DNA of 64,000 nt from Combretum micranthum (lineage: Eukaryota; Streptophyta; Magnoliopsida; Myrtales; Combretaceae), in the NCBI GenBank assembly GCA_024138025.1, contig JAMXBD010000723.1:325001-389000 (forward strand), read 5' to 3'. Shown here one piece after another: positions 39,721 to 50,910 of this stretch. The notes below the pieces were generated by a model, which saw nothing but the letters and a program-made list of their open reading frames with translations, was not told the DNA's origin and did not search any database. Position 1 is the stretch's first letter. Each line of letters starts with the position of its first letter. A program made the translations under genes and the position numbers.

Positions 39721-39911
39721 CTCTGCCCATCTATTTGAGGATGGTAAGTCGTAGACATCTTAAGCATGATACCTTATAAACAAAGGAATTCCCACTTTGA
39801 AGGTACTCATAAATACAGGATCCCTATCATTAGTGATAGTTTCTAGTAAGCTATGTAATTTAAACACATTGTCCAAATATACTGGGGTTACCATTGGTGC
39901 TATATAAGGAT
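39721..39911 (-). pseudogene. Integrase core fragment between the two nested LTRs
   Basis: Minus strand reads HPYIAPMVTPVYLDNVFKLH, then ITNDRDPVFMS, then after a frameshift TYHPQIDGQ. These are the usual gypsy integrase motifs: HPY-A--VA--F---V-KLHG, SDRDP-F and the TAYHPQTDGQ block with its active-site neighbourhood. Frame broken, so non-functional. Confidence 0.85.
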
Positions 39912-39916
39912 GAGCC

Positions 39917-41390
39917 TGATGATCTTCAGTCAACCGTCGTTAAATTTATTAAACCCTTTCTCAAATCTACTACGAAGGACAATAGGCAGCAAACCTATCA
40001 ATTTGTAGTATAATGTTCAGATTGGGGTCGTTCACGGAGAAGGAATAAGTACTAGTAATCACTTTTTTTTTTCTCTACTATTTAGCATTCCAAAAGAGAT
40101 TATTCAAAAAGAATATTAACTAATAGATTTTTCTAAACTAAGGAGAAAAGTAGCAAGCAAAATCACTATGAACAACAAGCAAGGATTACAATCAATAACA
40201 AAAAGGACCTAGATCTTATCCTTCATCTAATTCATCATGTGAATCATAGTACACTAAGGTTATCCGAAAAGAATTCTTAAATCGTTAAGTTCCTTGATCA
40301 AATCAACTCTCAATTCATCAATTTATCTAATCTTAGATTGATTAATATAATATCTTCTTAATTAAAAACAAGCTAAGATCACATGAAGCACAAGAACTCA
40401 TGAAAACAAAGTATTCACGGAAGATCTTGCAACCTATCTCTAGGATTACAATCGAATCTCATCAAATTGCATAGATTTGTTCATGAAAGCTATTTCTCAA
40501 TCAACTTAAATGAAAATAAGACATAAATTTGCATTCCGGATATACAAATATAAGAAACCAAATAAGAACATGCAATTTGAATATAAGAACATCAATTGGA
40601 TTCATTAAAATCAGATCCTCATCACATGATGAAGTTTAGAATCCGAATAAGATCTTGATCTACGATCTACTCTTCCATAGTAATAACGGATGACAAACGA
40701 AAATCAAAAGAAAGAATTGACTTCATGAGTACATCCCTTAAGAATGAAGCTTAATTGTGGATTTGAACCTACAAACTGGATTCAACCTTGAATTGTTGTT
40801 CTTCATGATTTGCTCCCTGCCAATTCTCTCTCACAACTCAAGGAAAGTCATATGGAATCTCTTTTGTAATTTTCTCCCCTCTACCTTTTCTCTCTTTAAG
40901 AAGTATTTAAATTGGGTCACCAAAATTTCTCAACAGGAAAAAGAAGCGCTCATTCAAACAGGGTCCCAAACAACATGTATTTGCGCCTGTTTCACGCGTT
41001 GATTGGTAATTCTAGCCTCAAATACCCCTCCAAACAGCCCTGTTTGAAGGGCTATTGTGCCTACTGTTTGCGCGTGAGTCTTCCTGGTTCTAAACAACCT
41101 CTCAAACAGGGTATTTGGAGGGTTGTTGCGCCTACTGGTGTTGATCCTGGTCCTAAATAGCTTCTCAAACAGGGGTGTTTGGAGGGCTGTTTGACCTTCT
41201 AGTTTCTTCCAAACAATACTGCTTAGCTCCATTCTTGTTGCATTTGTTTTATTTCTTCATGAGGAGATCAATAATGCCTGAAATTAACAAATTAAACAAC
41301 TAAGAGCCATTTCTAAATGATTTTTGCTTAGAATATCAACTAATTGAGTCCAAAATCATCTTAGAAATAAGGGTATTATAGCAATTATCA
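39917..41390 (-). mobile_element. Nested solo LTR, 1474 bp, with perfect TSD GAGCC
   Basis: Plus strand begins TGATGATCTTCAG and ends TTATAGCAATTATCA. GAGCC flanks it at 39912-39916 and 41391-41395. Removal rejoins the integrase as ...HFMVLA-HPY.... On the minus strand it starts TGATAATTGCTATAATACCC, a start I associate from memory with some plant gypsy LTRs, so the orientation is provisional. It holds an internally repetitive 40960-41215 block. Confidence 0.85.
40960..41215. repeat. Short degenerate repeats (CAAACAGGG / TTTGGAGGG) inside the nested LTR
   Basis: CAAACAGGG or CAAACAGCC recurs near 40956, 41032, 41104 and 41166, each followed by TTTGGAGG, TTTGAAGG or a similar complement and then by GCGCCTRYTG or GTGCCTACTG. 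The unit is roughly 60-75 bp with strong divergence. Adjacent units are partly palindromic (CCAAACAG/CTGTTTGG). Confidence 0.55.
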
Positions 41391-41395
41391 GAGCC

Positions 41396-41480
41396 AAAAC
41401 CATGAAGTGCTATATTTACTCAATTTTCCAATTACCACCATTACGACCTCTTTCCCATTTGATCTAGGCTACCTATACCC
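41396..41480 (-). pseudogene. Integrase N-terminal side of the core
   Basis: Minus-strand reading gives GKEVVMVV and K-L-S-K-Y, then after a frameshift HFMVLA, matching the 'GLP.S.G.D.I.VVVDRLSKYAHF..L' start of the gypsy integrase core. It ends at the LTR insertion at 41390. Confidence 0.75.
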
Positions 41481-41825
41481 ATTAGAAATGTTTAATGGCT
41501 ATAACATTTTCAAACTTATTTCATTGACAAACACCACATTCTCGTTCAAATCTCCTCTCTTCCTTCTCTAACTTAGGCCAATAGAATACCATGGATAACC
41601 TTTTATAAGTAGCATAAGCACTAGAATGGCCACCTAAAGGACCCCCATTATACAAATAACCACCTCACGATTGCGTCTTAGGGTAGAATTAGTAAAGGTG
41701 AAGTGTTTAAATTGCTCCCCCTATTCTAATTGATCCAAAACAGATGCATAACCACTAGGTAGTCTCCAACTGAGCTTGATTTCATCCATCACATCAGTTG
41801 ATGCTTATAAAGTTAATCGACTTAA

Positions 41826-42074
41826 CTATTTTACTTCAATGCGCGAAAGGGAATCAGCTGCCGCATTTGCTTGTCCACTCTTATATTCTATTGAATAATC
41901 TAGCTCTAATAACTTTGTAAGCCATTTTTGTTGACAATGTGTAACCAAATGTTGCTTAAGTAGGTTAAGGCTATGATGGTCAGTCCTTATGATAAAATTC
42001 CTACCAAGCAAATAATGCGTCCACTTGTTAATGGCATATACTAATGCCATCAATTCTTTTTCATAAACTGACAA
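41826..42074 (-). pseudogene. RNase H domain, Ty3/gypsy
   Basis: Open frame with YEKELMALVYAINKWTHYLL, RNFIIRTDHHSLNLL, QKWLTKLLELDYSIEYKSGQ and ANAAADSLSR. These are the RNase H motifs (E of KEL, D of TDH, D of ADSLSR) and the spacing is normal. The cognate RT lies upstream at 42.7-43.2 kb but in a different frame, with stops between, so the polyprotein is broken. Confidence 0.92.
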
Positions 42075-42727
42075 TCCCTTATGCTAAGGAGCAAGAGCTC
42101 TACTAATATAGGAAATTGGATGTCAATCTTGCATTAGCACTACCTTAATCCCCTCTCTACTGGCATCCATCTAAATAATGAAGGTTTTGGAGTAATATGG
42201 TAAGCTTAACATTGGAGATCAAAGTTGTTTTAGTGCTTGAAATGATTCTTGTGCCTCTTTACTCTAATGAAACCTATCTGTCTTCAATAGTTGAGTGAGT
42301 GGACGAGCAATCAACCGAAACCCATGAATAAAAACGTCGATAATAGCCAGCTAAGCTCAATTGTCAAATACTCTTCAAACTTGGCCAATTAGCTATTGCG
42401 TCCATCTTAGATGGGTCCATAGCTACCCCATTCCCATTGATAATATGACCAAGGTAGCCAATCTAGGTTGCGTAGAAAATGCACATGCTTTTCTAGAGAT
42501 AGAACTTCTTGTTTCTCAAAATTTCAAACACGTGTCATAGGTGTTGCACATGCTAGTTTATGTTGGTACTATATGCTAAAATGTCGTAAAAAAAGGCTAA
42601 TACAAATTTCCTCAATAATGGCTAAAAATATCACTCGAAACACTTTAAAAAGCAGATGGTGCACTAGTCAAGCCAAATGGCATGACTAGGAACTTATAGT
42701 GCCTATTATGTGTATGGAAAAGCCATC

Positions 42728-43158
42728 TCAAAACACATTATTAGGATGCATTAAGATTTGATAATAGCCTAATCTTAGATCCAACTTGCTAAAAAAATTA
42801 GCTCCATGCAGCTCATCAAAAAGGTCTTCGATAATTGGTATAAGGAAACAATCCTTTATAGTACATTTGTTAAGCTCCTTATAGTTTGCACACATGTGCC
42901 AAGAATTGTCCTTTTTTCTTAACCAAAACAACAGGGGATGCAAAAAGGACTATGACTTGGGCGTATTACTCCGCTTAACATCATCTCTTTAACCATTTCC
43001 TCCAGCACAAATCTTTGAATATTGAGGTATATATATAGCCTCAGGTTAACTGGTTCAGCTTGATCATGTAAGCGAATTCTATGATTCCATGCTCTACTAC
43101 AAGGTAGAGACTTAGGTTCTTCAAACAACTTAGAGAACCGAGTTAATAATGCTTCCAT
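42728..43158 (-). pseudogene. Reverse transcriptase, N-terminal half, Ty3/gypsy
   Basis: Two overlapping minus frames. 43158-42919 carries the linker with HRIRLHDQAEPVNLR, VKEMMLSGVIRPSHSPF. 42943-42728 carries VRKKD-type, MCANYKELNKCTIKDCFLIP, IEDLFDELHGANFFSKLDLR and GYYQILMH. These are RT motifs up to the first catalytic aspartate (SKLDLR). A frameshift separates the halves. The YADD-box region that follows (about 42450-42700) is too eroded to read. Confidence 0.9.
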
Positions 43159-43309
43159 AATAGGATCTATTTGACATTCATATTGGTTTTCACCTTTGTT
43201 GATTAAAGTGATAACCTAACGACGTACATCTAAAGTAGAAGTAGAAACAACAAGTAACTTAAAAAGTTCCTTACAAGAAATTAGATGCAATTCTTCTTAT
43301 TATCCCTTT

Positions 43310-43645
43310 AAAACAAATTTATGATTCTGTCACTGAAACTCCATGGTTAAGTTCTTGAAGTTCTAATGTATCATTCCTAACAACTCTAACTAAGGCATGC
43401 CTAATGTAATATCATAAGAAGATAGAGATAAGGTGAAAAAGTTTGCACTGAACTCAACTCCTTGCATTACCCACTTAAATCACTCCAACTTGAATTGGCT
43501 GTATAGTTTAGTCCCATTAGCTAATACCATCAGCATAACATCAATATCAATTAAGGAGCACTTTAACCCTTTTACCAATCGCTCATCTTAAAAATTAGAA
43601 GAACTACCAATGTCAGCCAAAATACTGAATTTCCTCCTTTTAAAA
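43310..43645 (-). pseudogene. Retropepsin (protease) remnant, Ty3/gypsy
   Basis: Minus strand reads ILADIGSSSNF at the position of the catalytic D-S/T-G motif (here D-I-G), with SLSSYDITLGMP downstream, matching 'PLGGYDVVLGMQWL'. The changed active-site triplet and stop codons show it is dead. Confidence 0.75.
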
Positions 43646-44205
43646 AATCTACTCAGCTTCGTACTACCATCCCTACAACCCCTTTCCTCCAACGCACACA
43701 AAGTAAGGTTTGCCAAATCTAATTCTATCCTCCCTATTTCATTTTTCAGTCAACTCCTTAGCATCCTCTTCCTCTAACGGAGTTAACACCAACATGTTTA
43801 ACCTCCTATCTTGCACCTTATAACCTAGGCCAGATGGCTCATCTCAACAAAATCATTACTTTTTCTTTCTTTTCTCATCCAATTCCTGAGGTGTTAGTCG
43901 TTTAGTGTATCTGGGTGCTAGTTGGGTGTTTTAGTTATGGGTTATGGCTTGGTTAGAAGTGTTGAGTTGTGTATTGAGTTTACTTAAGATAGAAGCATGG
44001 GATGTGGTGGTTGAATATTTGGAAAAAGTGTAAGCGGTTTGATGATTATGTGTAGTGGCTTTATTAGTTTTGACGACTATTTTAGAGAATGTTATGGTTG
44101 CTTCTTGTAGTTTGGCTAGAGTATGAGCTTGAGCTAATGAATTGGATTGAAACATTCTAATAGGGTACTAGATCTCATATTTTAATCCACTTAAGAAACA
44201 ACTAA

Positions 44206-44520
44206 TTAATTGAGGTTCGTTAATTGGACTTGAGAAGAAAGGTGCATGAATTGATCTATATAGTCTTGCAATGCATCGTTGATGAGCTCCTTTAACTCAG
44301 CCACAGGGTCCTTATAAGCACGCTCATTAAATCTTGCTTGCAACATCTTAATCAGCTCCTCGCAAGTGATTGGTGTGGTATCACTCCTTAATTTAGAGTA
44401 TGAAGCATACCACTCATAAGGTTGCTCATCTAAATGCATTATAGCTACCTTAGCTTATAAAGGATCAAGGGTGTCATCAGTTAGAAAAATTGCTCCGCCT
44501 TCACCACCCAAGTATTAAAT
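44206..44520 (-). pseudogene. Gag fragment, Ty3/gypsy
   Basis: Frame with MHLDEQPYEWYASY, EELIKMLQARFNERAYKDPV, AELKELINDALQDYIDQF and LSSQVQL. This is the retrotransposon gag signature (W..., L...F......DP...L..L.Q...V.DY...F...). The 43931-44155 region downstream is probably the gag tail, but its Thr/Ser-rich frame has no motif. Confidence 0.8.
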
Positions 44521-44881
44521 CCTTCTCCACTACAGATAGGAAAAGCAAATCTTATTTCTCCTAAGAGGCAACTGATAACCGATCTTTACTTTACTATTAA
44601 CCACTATAGTCTTATTTCTAGAATGATTTTCTATAGTTACACTATTACTTAAGGTAGTCTAAGCATTAACAGGTGAATTAGATGTTACCTCCTTCCTTTT
44701 CAATTGCTGGCATAAGTGATCTATGCTTTGACATCGCTGATTTAATGTTGTTTGTTGTTTCTATAGAGTTTCAAAGAACAGTTTGATTCAACCATCGTGT
44801 CGTTTATTCTATTCTTTCATAATAGCTTTCAAAGTCTCTTCCATTCTTTTGAATTCCCTAGTACATTGGGTCACCCTTGGA

Positions 44882-44894
44882 CAATCTAATACCA
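44882..44894 (-). other. Primer binding site of the Ty3/gypsy element
   Basis: Minus strand TGGTATTAGATTG, next to the LTR edge at 44897. It keeps TGGTAT-AG of the initiator-Met site with mismatches and sets the element's orientation. Confidence 0.55.
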
Positions 44895-44896
44895 AT

Positions 44897-45303
44897 TGCA
44901 GCAAGAAGCATATAATCAACGTAAAATCAACCAACATGCACACACTTTGGCTCAAATACAATCCAACTCTCACTCGAATGCAAGCAAAGATTTTGGGAGC
45001 AATAAGGTTTTGTATCTTTGTTTTTGTCTAATTTTTTGTATTACACAATGACTACCATATTTGAGCTCCCCATAGAATTTTAATGATTGAATGATAGGTG
45101 TAATGTTGCCACCTTAACAATATAGGTGCCACCATAATGATTTTGCTAAAACTTGTGATATTTAAGCTATAGCATTTAACGGTAGTATTCGAGAAGTTCT
45201 ATTTCTATTACAACTACTTAATGAGCCTTTTTATTTAATTCAAGTAGGCCTTTAACCCATTATCCATACCCAATGCTTTCAGCCTATAAGCTTTTAGGCT
45301 CCA
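44897..45303 (-). repeat. 5' LTR of the Ty3/gypsy element
   Basis: Partner of 37813-38215. Plus strand starts TGCAGCAAGAAGC and ends TTTTAGGCTCCA, followed by the duplication TTAAT. Confidence 0.8.
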
Positions 45304-45308
45304 TTAAT

Positions 45309-47815
45309 TTCCAACTAATCTTCACCCATGTTCACATATTCTCACATGAACTCCTAATCCAATGTTACTCTCGATCGAGCATCTTTAATGACCTGAACTG
45401 TTTCAAACCTTTACTTCTTTCTCCCGCTTGAATCTTAGGAAGCCTTATTGCACCATACAACTTCGAACTTCCATTTAAAGAACATCTCAACATTGAAAAA
45501 CAACACTGATACGCCATCATAACATGCGGATACTTGAAATGGTAACATGAATGTTAGGAAATATACATGCATGGATTGCTCAAACATTTAATCAACCGAT
45601 AAAATTACCATATCAATAAATAATTCATACAATCATCTTCTACTAAAAATGTGTCTCAAGAGATTTTGCTTCTTAAGGTTTCTTTTTTTCCTTTTCAGTT
45701 TGAATTAAAATTTTAAATTATTTTATTGTAATTTATCAAGTTGAATTTTCCATCAGGTTTTAACTATGATCCCCAGCCTAACCTTAGACCCTATAGGGTA
45801 ATAAAATTTTTTCCAAACTATCTCAAGACCTTATAGGGTTTTTAGCGAGTCAGATGTGTTAGATTTCCCATAAAGACCTACTCAATTGCATTCCTAGAAT
45901 AGTGAGATTCATTTTGATTCGCCCCCAAAATTGAGTCAAACCATATATTACAATTTGGTATTTCTTTTAAATTTGAATCTAACAATATAGTTTGTAATTT
46001 TTTTCAAATCAAAGAAAACAGGTTTAGTAGGGTTCGGTTTGTGTTCTCATCGTTTGTTATTCTTAAATAAAAATGCATTCTATCGAAAATATTTTAATTA
46101 CATATTTCTTATTATTAATGCAAATATAAACAATAACATTTAAAATTGATTATCTACCTATATAAATTTGTAAATCTTATAGCATGGGAGTGATTCCATC
46201 TATTAAAACATCATAATCATACTTAACTATAATGATATACTAGACTCGATAAATAAGAATATGCGAGCTTAAATTTTTTAATTCATTCTATACTTCTAAT
46301 TTACACATTGTCAAATATATAAATCAATAAGTAACTAGGTAATAGCAGTAGATTAATTAGTAAGAAAAAGGAAAAAAAATGTTTAGAACACTAGAGATTA
46401 AAATCTAAAAATTATTTTATTTGTAGACACACTACAAAAATTAAAACATTATATAACCATTTTAATTTCATTCTCAGGACTTCCAGATGGATCTCTTATT
46501 ATGAGTTAATCTAACACTTGACAATCCCAACTTATATGACTTATGCTAATTTTGGCTTCCAACTATAGCCATATATTTTGAAACATTTGTAATAACTTCT
46601 GTTTGTTGACTTCTAAAATACAATATCCTTTTCCAAAATTTAAGTAAATAATGCTTAAGATCGGTTCAGGCTTCGGATTTGTTTTTCCCCCATTTTCTAG
46701 ACCGGCCGCCGGACTTTGATGCGCATACTTAATCTTTTTAAATTATATACTCCTCGTTCAAACCTCATTTTACAAACAAGAGAAAGTATGCCTTGAGTTC
46801 GTCTCTTCCGTGCAAGAAAAGACAAATAAAACATGATAAGAAACACCGTGTTTGGTATACGCTGGTGATGCAACACGTCTCTGCCGTCTGTTCAATTATT
46901 CAATAAAGCATTTACATATGGACGAACATAAAATCTATTACCGATCGGATACCATCAAGATTACTTAAAATTTAGTAATAAAATAGTTGCATTTCAATAT
47001 GATGGATCAAGCGTAATTTTTTTTTCCTTTCTCAACGTATGCAATACGTATAATAATTAAAAAGAAAATAAAATACATCAATGATGTATTAAATAATTAT
47101 TTTCAGAGTTGTGCTGATGACCTAACTTGCAAGTTAATTTGATTTATTTATTTTATCAATAACCATATAAATTAATTTTTTTTAAGTGGATGAATTATGT
47201 TCCAATCCCTAATAATAATAAGAATAATAATAAACATATTCCCGTATTTTCGATATTCAAAGCTGTAACAAAACATAGATTGATCTTATGCGCGATATGC
47301 TTTGAGAAAGAAAGCAAATTAAAATTGCTTTGACAAATGATTTTTTAGAATAAACAATCACTCATCGAGATTCTCGATCCAATGTTCCAAAGTAGCTGGA
47401 CAGCTGCAATAAGACTAAGTTTTGGTTATTATCGATTTTCTATTTTCCAAAAGCCAAACAACAAAAGTCGTCCTTGACCCGTATTCGATAAACATGCATG
47501 CTCCTTCCTTGTTGTTGTCGAATCTTGTACCCGAAAGGGCACTAGATATCTATTAGTCTTTTAGGTTGTCCTTTACGTTTATGTTTTAGCTCCCCCTTTT
47601 TCCCGCATATAATCCATTGAAAAAAACATATATATATTATATAGATATAATCTTTCGTTACTTGTATCTTTACTTTTGTCGGTAATACATTTTGCTATTT
47701 GAAATTTCCATTCCTTAGGTACACATTTTCAATAACAATACATTTTTGCCGATAAAACTTCATTTCTCAAACATTTATTTAATATATTGATGTATGTATG
47801 TATATATATATAAGA
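45309..47815. other. Intergenic, no gene seen
   Basis: AT-rich sequence of mixed composition, with no frame over about 60 residues that resembles a known domain. A short imperfect repeat, ACCYTATAGGGT, occurs near 45790 and 45830. No tRNA or other RNA gene recognised. Confidence 0.45.
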
Positions 47816-47824
47816 TGATATTTA

Positions 47825-48093
47825 AGGGATAATGCAAAAAATGGGACTTGAGCTTTCGTAATAAGTTCAATCAAGTATTTAAAGTTGGTTTTAAATAATT
47901 TAGTACCTGAAGTAAGTTCAATCATATAAGAAAATGTACTCGAAAACTTGTTCATATACCAAATTATTTAAAACCAAACTTCAAGTATTTTATTGAACTT
48001 TTGCGAAAGTTCAGGTATCAAATTGTTTAAAATCAAATTTCAGGTATCTAATTGAACTTTTTGCAAAAGTTCACTACCATTTTGACATTAACC
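47825..48093. mobile_element. Inverted-repeat MITE, Mutator-like, about 269 bp
   Basis: The left arm (AGGGATAATGCAAAAAATGG ...) and the reverse complement of the right arm (GGTTAATGTCAAAATGG ...) pair through 'aagttcaat' and 'gatttaaa/ttttaaataattt' blocks. TGATATTTA is perfectly repeated at 47816-47824 and 48094-48102, and the repeat extends to 10 bp, so the edge is uncertain by one base. Near-identical sub-blocks (AAGTTCAATC/TTGAACTTTTGC) recur inside each arm. Confidence 0.85.
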
Positions 48094-48111
48094 TGATATT
48101 TAAAGACGAGA

Positions 48112-48915
48112 TGATAGGAATCAAGTAGCATCATCCAAAGATCCACTACAAAGCATTAGAGGTCCAATGACAAGGATGTGAGCTAAGAGGGTAAAGGAAG
48201 CTTTACATGGATTAGTCATGGAGATCCAAGAGAAAGAGGCGGTCCAACAAGTCTCCAACACATTTATCAAGCTGATCAATGTGTTACAAGAAGTAGAGAT
48301 GATCTAGGTTGCCAGCCATGCAAGCAGTTTTACCAGCCTTCATACGGATCTATAACCCGCCTCCAATGTCACCAGCTTTGGCATTTACGCCACCGGCGTA
48401 TAGTCGGCTTACAAAACAACCCTAATCGAATTTTTAAAAGCCGAACACAAAGCCGCCTGTGTTAATAATAAAGGTTGCTGGCCTTAGCCATGTAGGCCGC
48501 CAGCTTTAGGCCGGATTTGAGTTGTTTGAAGTATCTTTTCAAATTTCTGTAATTTTTCTTTATTTGTTGTTTTTCCAAGGCTATTTTGGAGCCTATATGA
48601 ACCCTAGAATGTATGAATAGAGTATCAATTGTTTGAATACAAATTTTGAGAGTTTCTTGTGAGAACTTTCTCTTAGTTCTTGAAAAAGGACCAATTCTAA
48701 TTTCTTCCATAAGAGTTTATGGATATCAATCTTGATAACTTAGGTTCCAATCAACAGGTTTGGTTGGCGTCTAGTTCCATTCTTGATAACTTTGGTTCTA
48801 ATCAGCAGGTTTGATTAAGGTCAAGTTGCTATTTTGCTTGTTTCAAGGCGATCTGTGGATTCTTATCCAACATAGATTGTTAGGTCTTATGTTTCTATAC
48901 CTAAGATTCACATCA
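48112..48915 (+). mobile_element. Solo LTR, family TGATR...YATCA, 804 bp
   Basis: Begins TGATAGGAATCAAG and ends AGATTCACATCA, flanked by perfect CGAGA copies at 48107-48111 and 48916-48920. It contains the GGCCGCCAGCTTTAGGCCGG segment typical of the family and a TATATGA at about 48593. At 48161-48306 the plus strand encodes a peptide with one internal stop, GPMTRM*AKRVKEALHGL, related to the one at 63470 in the copy at the window end. It lies only 9 bp beyond the target duplication of the neighbouring MITE. Confidence 0.88.
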
Positions 48916-50166
48916 CGAGATGCAACTACTTTTGCATAACTAAATCATAAAATGGGCCACCCACCTAATGGTAGGTTTGATGTTAGGCAGTTAACTATCA
49001 ACTCACTAAAATATAATATATCTATATGATTAAGGGAAAAAAAAAAGAAAGTACAATGATCATTATAAGATAATATATATGGTTGGCATTGCAACTATAT
49101 TCATATTTTCGTTGATTAAATGTGTTTAGGGCATGATCCTTTTTTAATAGGGTTAATGACCCAAATAGTATTTGAACTTTACCAAAATGATTAATTTAGT
49201 ACCTTAATCAACTTTTTGATAACACAAATCATACCTAATCTAACGTTGTTAGTTCCGTTTGACGATGTGGCCAAACCATTGAGCGTTTACATGACACATG
49301 TTAGTCGAATAAAAAAAAAACATATAAAGCAAAAATTGACACTAAATTATATACAAATCTCAAAACCCTGCACAGTATAAACAAAAGTAAAGCAAATTCA
49401 TATCAATCTTGTAGGTCAGTCTTCTTCTCCTTTTAGGCAAAATGGTGACATAATGGTGGTTGAACGTAGAAAATGCATTGGCTTGGCTTTGCTAGTGGCA
49501 CGACTCAGGTTGCTCTATTGGCATTGATGTCAATATGACATTAGTGAGAAGCTAGGTTGTTCATCAATGGTTCAATCGTAGGTTGTTGATATGATGTTCA
49601 GTGGCTTAGTGGTCAATGGAGGTTAAAGGTTGTGCGGTTGTTCATGGTAGTGATTGGTTTGAAAAGATGAGTTTAGAGAGTAAAGGAAGCTAGAGAGAGA
49701 AAGATGGGTCCTTGTCTTGGGGAAGATGATGGGTATGGTAGTCTATTTGGTGAGTGGTTTTGTATAGAGATTAAGGGCACTGGTTATGACTTTGAGAGAG
49801 AGAGAAGATGTGGTGTGGGAGATTGTAAAAGAATTCTTATAGTTTGTTTGGATTATTAAATTTTTATCTGTATCGAATATATATCCAATCTATATTTATA
49901 TTAGCATATCCATCTATATTTAGTAATTATATATTTTGGTTATTAGCATATAAGTCTATATTTAGTAGTTGTGTATATTTTTGGTAGATATTTATTATGA
50001 TCTATGACTATGTATATTTTGTATCAGTGTATATTTGGCAGTTGTATATTCTTAGGCCAAATTGTATAAGGTTAAGTAAAGCATTTTTCTCCTATATATG
50101 GAGTTGTAACATCTATGTAAAAGAACAATAGTCTTTTCTTTTCTTTGTCATCTTTCTCTTTTTTCA

Positions 50167-50178
50167 TAGTATCATAGC
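50167..50178 (+). other. Primer binding site of the copia element
   Basis: TAGTATCATAGC, two mismatches from TGGTATCAGAGC, about 30 bp downstream of the visible end of the 5' LTR similarity. Consistent with a plus-strand copia element. Confidence 0.55.
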
Positions 50179-50439
50179 AGAAGATCAAGAGTTCAAATCC
50201 TTGCACACTTATTATAATCCCTTTAAAAATTAACTCATCCACTTGATGGGTCTCAGTCAAAATCAAAGTCCAGCCCACAAGTAAGGGAAGTGTTAATAAT
50301 AAATACAATAGCCATACCATATCTACAAGCTTAAGCTTTTAGATTAGATGGTTATGGCGCTAATCTTAACATGATATAAGAGCGCTACTTGAAAACTCAT
50401 CTTAGTCAAGATATTGTGTTACGTGCTAGTAATGACATG

Positions 50440-50910
50440 TAGTTGTATGCTTATTGTGACTCCAATGGGCTAGTTGTCTGCTTACAAGTAAGGGTTACTT
50501 CATTATGCTTGGTCAATCTCCTATATCCTGGAAGACAGAAGCAGGTGATAGTTTCTCATTCTTCCACTAAAGCCGAATATAGAGCCATGGCTAGCAATAC
50601 ATGTGAACTTGTTTGGTTTAAATATTTTTTAGCTTCCTTAGGTGTTTTCCATACATTTCCTATGCATCTTTTCTGTGATAGTTAGGCTACTCTCCATATT
50701 GGTACTAATCTTATCTTTCACAAGTGAACCAAAGATATTGAGCTTGATTGTCATTATGTACGCAAGAAGGCTCTTAATCACACCATTGCCACAACTCACA
50801 TTCGTTCTCTTCAGCAACTTGTTGACCTCTTTACTAAGGCATTTGGGATGTAGCAATTCCATTATCTTTTGCGCAAGTTGGGTGTTTGTAATCTACATGC
50901 TCTAACTTGA
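50440..50910 (+). pseudogene. Ty1/copia RNase H, C-terminal end of the polyprotein
   Basis: The plus frame reads VIVSHSSTKAEYRAMASNTC, ELVWFKYFLASLGV and MHLFCDS, then a stop. Beyond it come NLIFHK, KDIELDCHYVRKKAL, QQLVDLFTKAFG and LLRKLGVCNLHAP, broken by stops. These are the standard copia RNase H and C-terminal motifs (SSTEAEYRA, CDN, HERTKHIEVDCHF, DIFTK, LGV). In-frame stops show it is a relic. Confidence 0.92.

Larger units (their letters stand above)
37813..45303 (-). mobile_element. Decayed full-length Ty3/gypsy retrotransposon with two nested LTR insertions
   Basis: Direct repeats at 37813-38215 and 44897-45303 are the LTRs. The flanks TCAAT (37808-37812) and TTAAT (45304-45308) match at 4 of 5. 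Reading right to left: primer site, gag (44.5-44.2 kb), protease (43.6-43.3 kb), RT (43.2-42.7 kb), RNase H (42.1-41.8 kb) and integrase (41.5-38.5 kb, split by two insertions). This gag-PR-RT-RH-INT order defines Ty3/gypsy. Every domain has stops or frameshifts, so it is inactive. No chromodomain was recognised and the lineage is left open. Confidence 0.88.
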
